Source of the DNA: Trachelipus rathkii
Taxonomy: Eukaryota > Arthropoda > Malacostraca > Isopoda > Trachelipodidae
Direction of reading: 5' to 3'
DNA: 64,000 nt
Assembly (NCBI GenBank): GCA_015478945.1
Contig: JABUQX010124294.1
Coordinates: forward strand, 1-64,000
Part shown: piece after piece, positions 1 to 13,060 of the stretch
How positions within the stretch are numbered: the stretch's first letter is position 1
How the letters are laid out: each line of letters opens with the position of its first letter
Notes under the pieces: model-generated
Seen by the model: the letters and a program-made list of their open reading frames with translations, nothing else
Database searches by the model: none
What the model was told of the DNA's origin: nothing
Position numbers and translations under genes: made by a program

Positions 1-2095
1 AAGGTGAGAGACAGGAGACTTCTAACATCTGGAGGACTACATATTCTTGATCTTCGTAAAAAAATCTGCCTATTGAAACTTTTGAAAATGATACCTGATT
101 GTAATTCAAATATTTATAACTTTACCAATATGACTTATAATTACATTTCCCAATAAACTTTTGAGAACATATATTGATTATATAAAGGTATCTCTAATCA
201 TTATCGTAGTTGAATAAGTTTAATCTTAATATGTTCTTGTTTTTTGTAATAATTTATCTTTGAACAATTATTTCTGATATAATTTTTACTGATATTTGTT
301 TAAATATTATATTCTTAATTTATTTAAATGATTTATATTTTTTATTATATTTTAGTTATATTTTATTATCTACATTATTTTAATCAATTATAATAATAAT
401 ATTGTTACTACATTGTTTTCAATATTTTTTTATCATATTTGTATTCGTATTATTTATCAATATTATTTATCATATATTATGTATCGATATTATTTAAATA
501 TTTTTATCTTAATTTATGAATATTAAATATTATTCGCACCTCGATAGAATCTTATTTTATATTGCATTAAGAATATTAAATTAAATTTTATTCTTTATTC
601 AATTATATTTAGTATACTATAATCTTCAATTAATGATCTTATATCTGCACATGTCTCAATATCTAAATCAATATTTGTATCAATATTTATTATCATAGCT
701 ACTTATATTAATTAAATAGTATTCTATCAGTTGTTTGAGTTTTACACAATACAGCTATTGTTCCCTTGGTCCAGTGCTTGCAGTTTTCTTTGTGATTTTT
801 TCACTATTACAAAGGCTAATACACTGTATTTTTATTATCTTTCTGACCTCTTTCCTGGGGTGTTATCGTGCCGCTTCGCATTAGTTCTGTTCGCACTCAA
901 GAATGTCCTCAAAAAATTTTCTTCCCTACTCAACATTAACAATTCTTCGATCACGCTCACTTACACACACACACACATAAGAACAAAATTTGCCATTTTA
1001 TCCGCCCTCCCCCCCATCTCATTTCTTTTCTTTTACCCGTATCCCTTCTCTGAGCGTTCCTATCTCTCAAAAAAATATAAATCATGTGTCTTTAAAAATA
1101 GTCCAATATGTAAATTATTTAATTGATACAGGTTCTAGTAAAAGAACCAATATATATAAAATAAAACAATATATATATACGAAGCATGTCTGTCTATTCA
1201 CATATTTCCGTTCCTTCAACTCGAAATCGACGTGTCAGTCTTTGATTGCTAAGGATTTATATTATTACGTCCGTCTTTGACATAAAAATTTGTATCACAC
1301 GGCCATTAATTAAATCATTTTTAACATCTATATTTTTCTTAAAGCCTATCTTTTATATTTCATTATATATATATTTATATTTCTTATTATTATTTATTTA
1401 TTTATTATTTATTATTTTTATATATTTATTTTTCTTATTATATATATATATATTTTATTTCTTATTTTTATTCATTATTCTTTATTATATTATATAATAT
1501 ATTTTAGTCATATTATTATTATTATATTAATTATCTTATTATTATCTATTATTATAATTGATATATATATAATTAATTATATTACTATATTATTTTTATA
1601 TTTTAAATATTTTTTATAATAAATATCTAATTTTTATATTTTATTCTATAATAATCTAAACTGACTTATACTATATCGAGTATTTACTTTAGATACATCT
1701 CTTCACATGCTAATGATGTTTGTCATTTCACACAATAAACTTGTTTGATCATATATTTCTATTTATATTATATTTTTTATTATATTCTTATCATTTTTTT
1801 TTATATTCTATTTCTTTATATATCTTTTTATTAAATTACTTCATTTATATATTTCTATTAAGATTTTCTTTCATTTTTCGCTATATTTTACATCATATAT
1901 TTATTCTTACTTAATATATTCATAAACCTTCCGATTTCTTTTATATTTTAATTTTTTATATATATTATATATATATTATCTCATATATATACTATCATAT
2001 ATTTGTCTTCAATAGATTCATATAATATTGGTCTTGATATATTACTTACTAGGAAACATTTCCAATGAGAGCCGGTTTATTAATTTTAGATTCTT
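1..2095. other. AT-rich non-coding DNA, no gene seen
   Basis: This stretch is AT-rich, with T-rich low-complexity patches, notably TTA/TTAT runs at about 1,360-1,640 and T-rich sequence at 1,740-1,980. Open frames of 60-130 codons occur (for example from 731 and 990), but they are Phe/Leu/Ile/Tyr-rich translations of T-rich DNA with no domain-like pattern. I see no RNA gene or mobile-element motif. Confidence 0.7.
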
Positions 2096-2107
2096 GTGTT
2101 AGATTTG

Positions 2108-2225
2108 AAGTGTTGTATTGGTGTGTGTTGTGTATGTGTGTGTGTTCTAGTGTGTTATATGTGTTAAGTGTGTTTCTGTGTGTTGATGGTTGTATAATGT
2201 ATTAGTGTTATGTAGGTTTGTACAC
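2108..2225. repeat. Degenerate (TG)n microsatellite
   Basis: About 115 bases on the plus strand are dominated by TG/GTGT runs interrupted by TTG, TAT and CTAG. The look is of an old (TG)n tract that has accumulated substitutions and indels. Confidence 0.8.
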
Positions 2226-2239
2226 GAGTTTTTAATAAA

Positions 2240-4190
2240 TTATTATCAGGTATAATATATTTTCAATATTCGTATATCATATATTATATCTCTTAAAACC
2301 TAATAGCATAAATTTATTATCAAAAACCCGATTTTTATATGTAAGTTTATACAAATTCCAGAATTATTTGGATCATAATCTACGGTATACTTTCATAATA
2401 TTTCCTCAATAAAAAACAGAGATTTCTAAAATGTATATTATAAAGATGTTGTGAGAGAGTTTTCGTCGGCATATGGAATTTAAATAACCCTCTTCTACTC
2501 TTTTCCAGGTGGTATCTGAGGTGAGACGTGCTCGTTAGTCAAGTTTTCTCGGAGCTATACTGATTACTGCATATCCCGAATTCATGTGTGATTCTGTTCA
2601 CAGATACCTATAAATGTGTGTTGCATAGGAACATACCCACATAAGTGGAATTGCAGTTCAATCGAAGCAAATGAACTATCACTACTATTTATTGGATATC
2701 TGTCGAGATGTGACATAAATTTGAAACTGTGTCGAGGCACATATTGCTGGACTCTTGCTGCCTTCTCTCCCGAACACCAGTTAGATCTGTGATTCCCTTA
2801 AGATCAAAATTAGAGTTTCATCTTCCCATAATTAAATCATAGTTGTTGGCAAGCTGGTTTCGCATATAAGGTGATTCTTCCTCGTTTATGTTGTTAAATA
2901 CTGAAAATTGAGCAACTCTCATACGCGAGAGTGTCAGTTCAGATCTCTATAGAGTATGTTAGGGTTCTAAAACTAGAAGTAATAATTGAGAATCGAGGTT
3001 CTGGTTGTGTGTGACCGAATCCGTTTGAATGGTTTCATCTCTTGCTAATCCGAGAGATAGTCTCACCCATTTGCACTGCACATGTCGAGGTTCCGACGCG
3101 CATCAATATATTGTTGCATTAAAAACTTACACCTGCTATGATAAAAGGCTATCTGCGGGCTGAAGCACCTGAACCCAGTTATGTTTCTTGACATTTAATA
3201 GAGAGAGGATGCAGTAATGTAGTGACTAAAAAGTTTTACTTCTATGTTCAAATCTTTGCACATACAACCAATGTATCAACTAATTACATTTGAAGTACCC
3301 AAAGAGTTGGTGAGACTTATCCTGTCATTCGGGAAACCATGTGGAAAATTTACACTATGATTCTTGTGAGTGTGTGAATAACCTATTAACTACATAATTG
3401 TGTTGCCTAGCAACTGCGTTGAATTGACTATTGTATCATAATATAAGATAATTAACAAATAAATATATAAGTACGCTCAAGAGTTTCTCTTGTTTTAAAA
3501 AGGCTTAAAGAGCTGAAAGTTGTCAATGTCCTTAAATAATAAACACTATGAATATATACAGAACATCCACCGAAAGTGATCATATAAATGTCGTATAAGT
3601 TAAGTTATATGTATCAAAAAGAAGGAATTGTGTTACATTATATATATATGATTAATATATTTATAATACCATTAAAACCAGTAAGCTAATCTCCCCATCT
3701 AGTTATCAATTTCTAGCGTATGCTTGACGATTACCATCTATCATTAGATACAGATGTATATTATAATATAGTATAGTTACTTATATCATAGAGTAAGTAC
3801 TACAAGACGTAAAGTTACTGAAGGGAATTCTTGCTATTTAAAAAAGTAATTATATTATAAAAAATATTATATATTTATATATATATATATTACGAATTTA
3901 TTTGTAATATGTTCAAACACTATTTAATATTCGCATATCGTTAATATTTCAGAAAATTACTAGCTTAAGCCAAAGAAGTAGTCTCACGATCATTCACGAG
4001 TTTATATAATATATGATTCAAAAACAAATCTATATATACTTTTTATGATTATATCTAGTAGCTATATTACAACGCAGAAAGCGTATATTTCTAATCAAAC
4101 ATATATATGTATATATTCTTTGGGCCGCCCTCCAGGTAGTCAATTTATATAATTGATGGCTGAAAAGATTATTTTATTTAAAATTTAATA
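2240..4190. other. Moderate-complexity intergenic DNA, nothing recognised
   Basis: The 2,440-3,420 part has more balanced composition than its surroundings and could be an old repeat or single-copy DNA. No frame is open for long and no motif is recognisable. AT runs return from about 3,840. Confidence 0.6.
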
Positions 4191-4191
4191 A

Positions 4192-4312
4192 AATATAAAT
4201 AATTTAATATAATATATATTATATAATATATATATTATCTATATATATATATAATATATATTAATATATATTAATATCATATATATATAATATATATATA
4301 TATATTATAAGG
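4192..4312. repeat. (AT)n-type low-complexity tract
   Basis: Alternating AT with ATT/AAT interruptions. It ends abruptly at the GC-richer island that begins about 4,312. Confidence 0.9.
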
Positions 4313-4520
4313 GGTTGTAAAGCTGGGCATTACCCTCCACCCTCCCTAGTGAATGAGTGAGGTTAAAGGCATCCAGTTACCTTTGAGGCACTGAGAGCCC
4401 CTAAAAAACCTCTCATTTACTAACCCTTCCTAGGGGTGATACCCCTCTTAAGGATTCACACCTTTTAATCAAAAGGGTGTCATACCATCTGGAGGTATTA
4501 CTCTACGGGATATGATGGTG
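4312..4520. other. GC-richer island with short hairpins
   Basis: The composition changes sharply after the AT tract: CCCTCC-type C-runs and GGGGT/ACCCC pairs appear. Two short inverted repeats are visible: AGGGGT (4,432-4,437) with ACCCCT (4,441-4,446) around a 3-base spacer, and ACACC-TTTT with AAAA-GGGTGT at about 4,459-4,481, which lacks one base in one arm. It may be a remnant of a small interspersed element, but I cannot assign a family. Confidence 0.4.
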
Positions 4521-4654
4521 TTGCTTATTAGATACTCTTGGTTTAATAGATAAACTGTTATTAATATTCGTTAAAGTTAGTGTACTTTATGTTTTAAATA
4601 ATATTATACTATTTATATTACCAGGGTTTGAGTTAGGAGTTACGATTCATAATA

Positions 4655-4815
4655 AAAATTTTCCCGAGAGACTCCGACTCACCGCTCCGACTACCAACCC
4701 TCCATGATAAAATTACCGTACTTCCGACTTTTATATACCGACCTCTCTTGAATCAATTAACCGTCTGACACTTCGCCGAGCTTTTCACCGAGAGAGACTC
4801 CGATCTACTCCCATC
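4655..4815. repeat. Degenerate GACTCC/CCGACT hexamer tract (minor)
   Basis: Scattered copies of GACTCCGACTC, CTCCGACTAC, CTTCCGACTT and GACTCCGATC occur within 160 bases. The motif is the same as in the stronger arrays near 21.1, 26.7 and (reverse orientation) 26.0 and 28.0 kb, but more decayed. Confidence 0.55.
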
Positions 4816-4954
4816 CCTTTAATGAAAATTGACACGTATTACAACCCTGTTTTTTAACTAAATTGTTATTAATGGATTGACTTCGAGATTACATAGGTTT
4901 TCAGAGAGATTCACTCAGTCATTCTGTAAGAACGAGATAATCTATAGCATTGAA

Positions 4955-5015
4955 AAAATTATATATTATATAATTTATAATATACAATATTATATATATA
5001 TATATTAATATATTA

Positions 5016-5048
<33 letters not shown>

Positions 5049-5225
5049 ATTAATATAATATTATAATATTATATATATATATTATATATTAATATATAAT
5101 ATATATATAAATATATATATATATATATCTTAATATATATATTAATATATATATATTGAAGAGTATGTATATAAATATATATATATAAAAATATCATTAC
5201 TATAATATATATATATATATATAGA
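4955..5225. repeat. (AT)n tract
   Basis: About 270 bases of nearly uninterrupted AT/ATT alternation. Confidence 0.9.
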
Positions 5226-5391
5226 AATAGGAAAGAATATTATAAAAAAAAAATATTTCGGCTTTATATCCTTTTTATAAAAATATTTCTCTAAAAGTTT
5301 ACTTCCTATTTCGTATTTTAATATTTGTAGCTTCTAAAAGTTTTTTCAAATTTAAGAAAAAAGAAAAGAAGGAAAAAAAATGTTGTGTACA

Positions 5392-5394
5392 AAC

Positions 5395-5426
<32 letters not shown>

Positions 5427-5504
5427 GAAGAGAGAAGAGAAGAGAGAGAGAGCAGAGAGAGAGAGAGAGAGAGAGTGTGTGGTTTCAAGCAGTATAATTC
5501 TTGT

Positions 5505-5553
<49 letters not shown>

Positions 5554-5612
5554 GAGAGCGAGAGAGAGAGAGTGGTTTAGGAAGAGCAGTGTCTCATTGT
5601 AAGAGCAGGACG

Positions 5613-5654
<42 letters not shown>

Positions 5655-5690
5655 CGAGAGAGAGAAGGGAGAGAGAGAGAGAGACTAAAC
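5392..5690. repeat. (GA)n array with a repeated spacer
   Basis: The array is mostly GAGAGA, with GGAG, GAGC and GACG interruptions. Two non-GA spacers break it at about 5,475-5,506 and 5,571-5,602. Both contain TGGTTT, then AGCAGT about ten bases later, and both end in TTGTAA before the GA run resumes. This gives a higher-order period of about 93 bases. The long Arg/Glu open frames through it are translations of the microsatellite, not genes. Confidence 0.85.
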
Positions 5691-5790
5691 GGAAGTTTCT
5701 AATTTGATGAATTCAGAACTCTTCTTTCTCTTATCTGTCAAAAAAGTTTTTAATTTTATTAATTTAATTTTAATCAAATTCTCATTAGCC

Positions 5791-5822
5791 TGTGTGTGTG
5801 TGTGTGTGTGTGTGTTGTGGTG
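5791..5822. repeat. (TG)n microsatellite
   Basis: A short run of TG dinucleotides follows TTAGCC and ends at TTGTGGTGTACG. Confidence 0.9.
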
Positions 5823-5944
5823 TACGTAGAGAAATTTGAATATATTTAACCATGTTACGTAACTAGAGCTAATGGTTTTTGGGTAATAAGATATGGCGTA
5901 TGTATATTATATTAATGTTTAAAAATTCGGATTTAATTCAGATT

Positions 5945-6300
5945 GAATCAAATTGGGCGTGTTAAGGTTTTGTAGAAGAATTGGATACTATAAGTAAATA
6001 TCTTTAACTGTATATTATAGTAGATATGTGGGGTTAAAATTAAGAAAGAATAAATGAAAGTACGTTGGAATGGTTTGATCATGTTGGAAAGATAATGGAT
6101 GATAGTGGTTGAGTTAAGCTCGAGATGTATAGTTGGTATGAGTAGTTGCATGGGAATTCGAACCGGTACTTGAAGACCGAGGAAAAGATGATTGTAAGTC
6201 GTAAAGAAATGCCTTAGGAGGAGAGATACATGTGAGTTTTGGTCAGAAGGCGAGAAAGAAAGGTTCATATAGTTAGTTAGAATTGAGGCGGGGTTTTTAG
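5945..6300 (+). mobile_element. LINE remnant: C-terminal end of a retrotransposon polyprotein
   Basis: At 6,071-6,118 the plus strand encodes WFDHVGKIMDDSG, a stop, then VK. This matches the W-F/L-G-H-V-x-R-M-x-D-x-R-L-x-K motif downstream of the reverse-transcriptase domain in many arthropod LINE proteins. A basic, Arg-rich segment normally follows. Here the next about 150 bases are degraded, but the EMYSWY and EERYM-like residues are compatible with it. There is no start codon, no RT core and no intact frame, so this is a fossil. The open frame on the opposite strand (6,268 to 5,948) is an antisense shadow. Family membership is not resolved, and the limits are where motif-like residues stop being visible. 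Confidence 0.5.
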
Positions 6301-6940
6301 GTTAGGGGTACTTATTGTTTAGTGGCCCCTATTGAGGTCAAAGGTATTATAAACCTATCTAACCTTATATATAAACTAGAGATGCCATAGTATTGTTCCG
6401 TTACTGTTACCCCTGAAGCTCTTATGGTATGGATCTTTCTGAAATTACTAGACTGAAATATTTCTATATAACTAAAGTATATTAAGTAGGGGTCACGTGA
6501 TAAGTTTCGTCACATAATTCTTCCTACCTCTTTCTCTAGATATATCACTTCTGGATACTTTTGCAACCTCCACTGCCCCTTCTTCAATTTGTAGACCAAT
6601 TTTAGGGATATGATGAATGAATGAAATAGAGATGATGATGATGTATTTAATATATTACCTTATTTAATTGTAGGTTATGATATATAATATTTTAAAAATA
6701 ATAAATGTATTATATATGTAAGTTTTTACTTTAGTTTTTAAATAGTATTTTAATATAAATAAACTCTTTTTTTTTTAAATCTAATTTAATTTTTACTACA
6801 ACCTAGTTATATATTTAGATATTACTGTAAATACTCAATATACTATCTTTTAATATGCTATTATTGGTTAAAAATAAGAAAATAATATATACTTTCTAAG
6901 ATACTTTATATCAATTATTACAAAATTTATTTTAGTAGAA
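6300..6940. other. Intergenic DNA, nothing recognised
   Basis: A moderately complex segment (6,300-6,640) grades into AT-rich sequence. It has no long frame and no known motif. Confidence 0.6.
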
Positions 6941-7309
6941 TAGCAAAAAAAAAATTTCGGGAATTTAGTAAGATATATTATATTAATAATATATATATAT
7001 ATCATATATATATATATATATACCCTTATATATATAATTATTCGGTATTGAAAGATTTTATATCAATAATTACTTTAGAACTAAGTACTACCATTAATAT
7101 TAATATATATATATATTATAATATATAATATATTATATTTAATATATTAATTAATATATATTAATATATATATATATATAATAATTAATATATATTTAAT
7201 ATATATATATATTTTATATAATATTAATTATATAATATATATTATATATTTTATATATATGGCATAGTAGCAAAAAAAAAAATTTCGGGGTGTTTTAGAT
7301 TAAGATATT

Positions 7310-7341
<32 letters not shown>

Positions 7342-7380
7342 ATATATATATATTTATTTTTAATATATTTATATATAATC
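6940..7380. repeat. AT tracts, each preceded by an A-run/TTTCGGG motif
   Basis: Two (AT)n blocks (about 6,975-7,030 and 7,095-7,370 with interruptions) are associated with the same leader. TAGCA9-10TTTCGGG occurs at about 6,941-6,961 and again at about 7,268-7,290, each followed by TTTAG...AAGATAT. The leader is the shared non-AT part of what may be one duplicated unit of about 325 bases. Confidence 0.6.
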
Positions 7381-7384
7381 AGTT

Positions 7385-7890
7385 ATAAAACAATAATATT
7401 TTATATGAAATATATGATTATAACTTATAGCTAATACATCAACTACTCTATAACTAAGTTTTTATCGTTGATAATTATAATATAATTATATAAGGAATTT
7501 ATTAAATTATCTCTCCTGCTATGGTTTACTATAGAGCTATGATATCACCGATACTAACCTCATTCGAGTCTGCTGTAGTTAAACGCAATAGTGTTGTTAT
7601 ACTCATAACTTGAACTACCTGATGTATAGTATATACTAAAAAAAGGAAATACTATAATATAAATACCTAAATATTTTACTCTTATTACTGAAATAAAGAG
7701 AGTATATATTCCTTGATAAATAAGAATGATTTAATATATTACTTATTATAGTAAATAAAATTTTAAAATATGGTATTATATATATTTTTTACTAATTTAG
7801 GTTCTAATTGTGATAGTATTAACATAGTTAGAGGTGTATTTCGAAATACTACAAACTATAAAGGAGCCTTAAATATTACCCTTTATCATA
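7385..7890. other. AT-rich intergenic DNA, nothing recognised
   Basis: Mixed AT-rich sequence between two AT arrays, with no frame, RNA or repeat motif that I can name. Confidence 0.6.
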
Positions 7891-8032
7891 ATATATTATA
7901 TATAATTATATATATTTATATATTATATAATATATATATATAATATATATATATATATAATATTATTATTATATATAAATATATATATATAATTATTTAT
8001 AATATATATAATATATATAATTATATATTATA

Positions 8033-8074
<42 letters not shown>

Positions 8075-8340
8075 TATATATATATTAATAATTAATATAT
8101 ATATTTAATATTATATTAATTAATATATATTATATTAAATGAAATATATCCTATTGTGGAGAAATCTTGTAGAGTAAATTTATAATTATATATATTATAT
8201 TAATGAAAAAGTAAAATATATCTAATTAATTCTAACTTATATTATATATCTATAATAATAAAATACTTTTTATTTAATAAATAGTATTTATTATATTAAT
8301 ACATATATACATAATATATAATATGATAATATATATCATG
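7890..8340. repeat. (AT)n / TATAAT low-complexity array
   Basis: About 250 bases (7,890-8,140) of AT alternation with ATT/AAT phase shifts, then about 200 more bases of TATA-rich sequence. Confidence 0.85.
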
Positions 8341-8344
8341 TAAA

Positions 8345-9150
8345 ATATTTTAACTTTAATATATCCTCTTGTTTCTATTGCTTAATTGTATACTCTTAAA
8401 TTAATACCGTGGCGATCGTTTCATCCATTATGATCATGCGCAAAAAATTCGGCAGTATTTTTTTTTAATTCACATCGTCTAATCCGTCATCACTAGTCTA
8501 TCTGAGTGCATAAATTTCGCTACCGTAGTTATCTGTCATTTTCATCATACTCGTTTTATATTGCTTATTATGATACGGCAGCTACATCACCCTCAGCAAT
8601 GTAAAAATTTTCAAAGTAATTTATTTTCAATAGAGTATTCAAGCAAATGTCAAGTAATTATAATTATTAAACATAAATAATATAATAATAATATATCAAT
8701 TAAATAAAATAGGATGTATCTTATAATATTAATAAATTATATAATTAATAATTAATAATATATAATCAATTATTTAATAATAATAATATATATATATTAT
8801 TAAATAATATAATTAAATAATTAATAATAATAATTAAATAAATATAATTATATATCTATACTAATAACATCTAACATAGTATACTACCATGCCATACTCT
8901 TAATATTTCTTATATTTAATATTATTATTATTATTATTATATCTTACCTACTATTATTTATTTATATTAAATCTTATATATTATTTAAGTAATTAATATA
9001 TTATATATTTATATATTTATTAATATTATATTACTATATTTTATATTTATTAATATATATATATAATATATATATGTTAATCATATTAATATATATATAT
9101 ATATTCTAATTATTATCTATATATATTATATATATTAATTAATTACTCTT
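8345..9150. other. Short complex island then AAT/ATT low complexity
   Basis: 8,400-8,670 is a small island of normal complexity with no recognisable content. 8,680-9,150 is AAT/ATT and AT simple sequence. Confidence 0.65.
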
Positions 9151-12100
9151 TCTTACTATATTATAACATTTTGTCTCTTATATCATGGTCATGGATAATT
9201 GGATCATTCCTAAGTGCCTATACTGGTTCGCTTCTTTCTGTAATGCCGTTCTTATTCTTACTAATCTACACATTCATTTATTTATTCTTGAATACCTCCA
9301 AGAAACATTATTCATATTCACACATATTATACTTATATTCACACCTCTCTTAGTCTTTAATTACAACATTATTACAGATCAGTTATATCCTATACCCTTA
9401 TAATCCATTCACGTGTATGGGTAAGAATAACAAATTGCCCACACATACACCGTACACTATAAGTTATCCTTGATCGATGATCGTAGAAGGGCGACTCTAT
9501 AGGGTACGGTTGAGTTTAAGTGATTTGGCTGCCTACTATAATCTATATTTTTTAATTAGCCGAGGAAATGCTCATAACTACATTATAGCACTCTCGGTAT
9601 ATATAATGAGTCGTGATCGAGCTAGTAAGCGCCTACTCTTCCTATTCCTTCTAGAGCGAAAACTGTACTATAGATAATCATATCTGTACTATTGAAATTT
9701 GTCAGATGTTAATTAAAATGTTGGGAGTATATAATCACGGAGAGTAGGTTGTATCTGGTACTTTTATTTTAATAGAAAGGGCAAAATTTTTATTTAGCAT
9801 TCGCTGTGATCGAAAAAATAAGATGTAAATTGAGAAACGGTGTATAAATAGTGGTGTCTGTGTATAGTTAAATATTGTGTTGTTGTTGCCTGTGGAATGA
9901 GAATAGCAGGGGTGATAGTCAGGATTTCTTCGATATATCACTGTGAGATGAGTTGATGGATAGTAAGAGCTATGGTGTAATATTTTGTTGTCAATGTGAG
10001 TTAATTAGATATCGATAAGGAGTTATAATTATTAAGTTTTGTTAAAAAGATTCAATCAATTTTATGTATGTGGCATATGCGATCACTTATGAATCCATCT
10101 TATTATGTAAGGGTAATGTATTATTGAAAAATGAAGTAATAACGTATTTCTGGGATAATCTGAATGAATGTTTTGGATGGGGTGAGATGATGTACAAAGT
10201 CCATTATATTACAGTTTCATACTGCTTGTCACTTGATTTTAATTTCTAGATATTTTTTTTACAGTTGTTACACCTTTATATCATCCCATTATATCACTAT
10301 CGTTAGCAGATGAACCCTAATTATCAAATCTGAGGGGGTGTTATTATACTTTCTTTCAACCCATTAGTTTCTACCCTCATAGCAGCAAAATTCGCTAATA
10401 TCGATAGTCCACATAGACGGTATACAGGCTATTAAGTTGAGAGGTGTAAATTTTACTAAATTCAGTAGGCAAATTACAGAAGATGGTAATAGAAGAGATT
10501 CCACACTCTAAAAAACAGTATAGTGTGATGGAAAATGAAGGAAGCATCCTTAATCAATAAGTCAAAACTATAGCCTGGATGTTTACAATGTCAACACAAA
10601 TTCTCGTTGACTGAAAGATTACAGCACCTCATATATTGTTAGCTTATATTAACGAAGGTAGTTCTGTAAATGGTGGTTGGTTTAATTTCTCTATTCGGTA
10701 GGGTTGATAAGTTACCTCGAATCAATTCTTGTCCATATTACGTTGAACGGTACTCCTAATATATATTAATTTAAGGATTTATCGATAGTATTAAAAGCAA
10801 ATTCCTAACATCTCTGTCTTTTAGCAATATGATAAAGAGGTAGGTCTTCAAGTCGTGAATACTGGAAAGTGCAGTAATCAGTTATTTTATTAAAGTACCA
10901 TTTTTTAAGTATATCTAAGTTATCACTACTGTCTCAATCAACGGCCGGAGTGAAACCAAGCCCCCCCCCAGATGTGAGAGCAGATACTCCATACAATGGG
11001 CGATGAGCCTTTGTATATAGAGGAGGTCAAACTGAGAAAAGGAGGATATAATTCTCATCACAGTCTTATATTAACTAGAATTTAATCCAAAGTTCTTTTG
11101 AGGCCTAACCTTTCAGCAAACCTAATTAATTGTGATGTGAGTGTTTCTCAAAGATTCAATTTTTATGTTTCATTCGTTTCAAGTAGGCATAAGGAAGTTT
11201 ACTAATTTGTTCCATAACTAAGGTAGAAATGACGACAGAACTCGTTCGAAAGATTGACTCCAGTGAAATATACATAGTATCTAAAATAAGAGATTTATAT
11301 GGAGAGAGCAATGATTTGTTAATAAGCATTGGTGGTTAATTAAAGATATGTAATTTGTTGAAAATATATATATTATCATATATTCCACAATCCGGAGGTC
11401 GAAGTAATCATAAATAAATAAATTCGGCAAATTTAGGAAAAAATTCCAAAAATGTGACAAGATCTGCAATAAATTTATATCCTCCCATAGTTCCTGTAAT
11501 AAATTTTATATTGAAAGATTATAAAATAATAGAAAATAGGGTCGAAATAGTCAAATCGAATTACACGAGTCGGTTAAAGTAGATTATCAATAGTCAGAGG
11601 TGCAGTGAAAGATCAAATCATTGAATTATGATATAGATGAATTGAGATCATAATAAGATTTAGGCGCTTAAGATATAGAACACCTGAGGAAATCACTCTC
11701 ACATAAATTATACTATATATATTGAACAGAAATCTATAAATTAAGTCATAGAAAGTAAGATCGACTACACATCATATAAACAACAGCCCGATATTAGAAA
11801 TCTACGAATTTGAAAAGAATAAATAAGCTTATATATATATAAAGTAAGTATATACTCAAATGAGAAAGTAGAGGAAATCCAATAAGGAGGAGAGCTTAGA
11901 GAAGTAGTACAGATAATGACTAAAGCGTGACCCAATAATCTCGGTCCAAATGCTTTGGATATAAATGTCAAAGCTGCCTACAACCTACAGAAGTCATTAC
12001 CCCTAAGTTCCCTAAAAGAGCGAAAAATACCATATAAAATTCAGGTATTGAGATAGGAATATGTTAATTAAAATATCATGCTTAAAATCAATATCTAACT

Positions 12101-13060
12101 CATAACGTGAGCCGATACTGGCGATCGATAATAAGTATTAGATTAATATTTTCCAGATTGAATCATAATTTAAGAATGTATTTAAATAAACTTTTTAAAG
12201 AAGATTCTTAAAGAATATGAAATTATACCAAAGTTGTAGTATAGAGTACTAATAAGGGACGATATACGTTAGAGATATAATAGATAGCAGTATTTTCTTT
12301 TTTCGAATATGAGGTATGGATATCAAAATGATATGAAGATAGATTATCTCCAATATTCACTAGAGAGAGGGAGAGAAGAAAATAGTAGATCATAGTGATA
12401 TTATGAGACATATAATAGTACGAATAATAGTATAAGTAAATAATTAAATGCTAGGAGGCATCCAGAAATGATAATTTTAAACTATACTCTTTAAGTATGG
12501 CGAATTTAGCATCACATTGCTTATATTAACATGATATCAAACGAAGTATGGACATAGGTAAAGGCAGATTTAACTAGAAACGTTGCTACGCACTAGATGG
12601 ACTATACAGTATCGTGTGATTGCCCTACAGCTTAGGAAGTTTTCCCCGTCATCAGACTCACACGGAGAGTTTAGCGGAGAGCACTTTAGTCTACTTTCTA
12701 TAGCATCGATAACAGATATGCTTTTATGACTTCGACTAGTGAAGAGAGTATCCCATGAAATATTTACGAATTTATATACTTTGATTTGCTACAAATTTGA
12801 AATGATGAAATTTTGTACTCTATAAGAATTTTTTATCACACTCGATTAAATAATGTTAAGTAAACAATCTACGTTCTCTAGCACTAATTATAGAGTTTTA
12901 ACCATGTAGAAATAATAATATAACAGCCAGATCTGTAATGAACACAATGGTAATATAAATGAGAAAATAGAAAAAGATTTATTTTTTTGCGAATGAATTG
13001 AGATGAAATTAAAAAAATTATACTTGAAAATAAAGAGTACAATTTAGAACTAGCTCATTT
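9150..13060. other. Long intergenic stretch, no gene seen
   Basis: About 3.9 kb of moderately AT-rich, non-repetitive-looking DNA. The longest open frames are about 60-70 codons, about what chance gives at this composition, and none has a motif. A run of nine C lies at 10,961-10,969. It may hold introns, old repeats or single-copy spacer; the sequence alone does not decide. Confidence 0.6.

Noticed and set aside
5380..5702. Arg/Glu-rich overlapping open frames of 66 and 105 codons
   Set aside because: They are translations of the (GA)n microsatellite in two frames.
5948..6268. 106-codon minus-strand frame
   Set aside because: It lies antisense to the LINE C-terminal motif on the plus strand and has no motif of its own.
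6295..6312. TTAGG-like words as a telomeric repeat
   Set aside because: Only an isolated TTAGGTTAGGGG occurs; there is no array.
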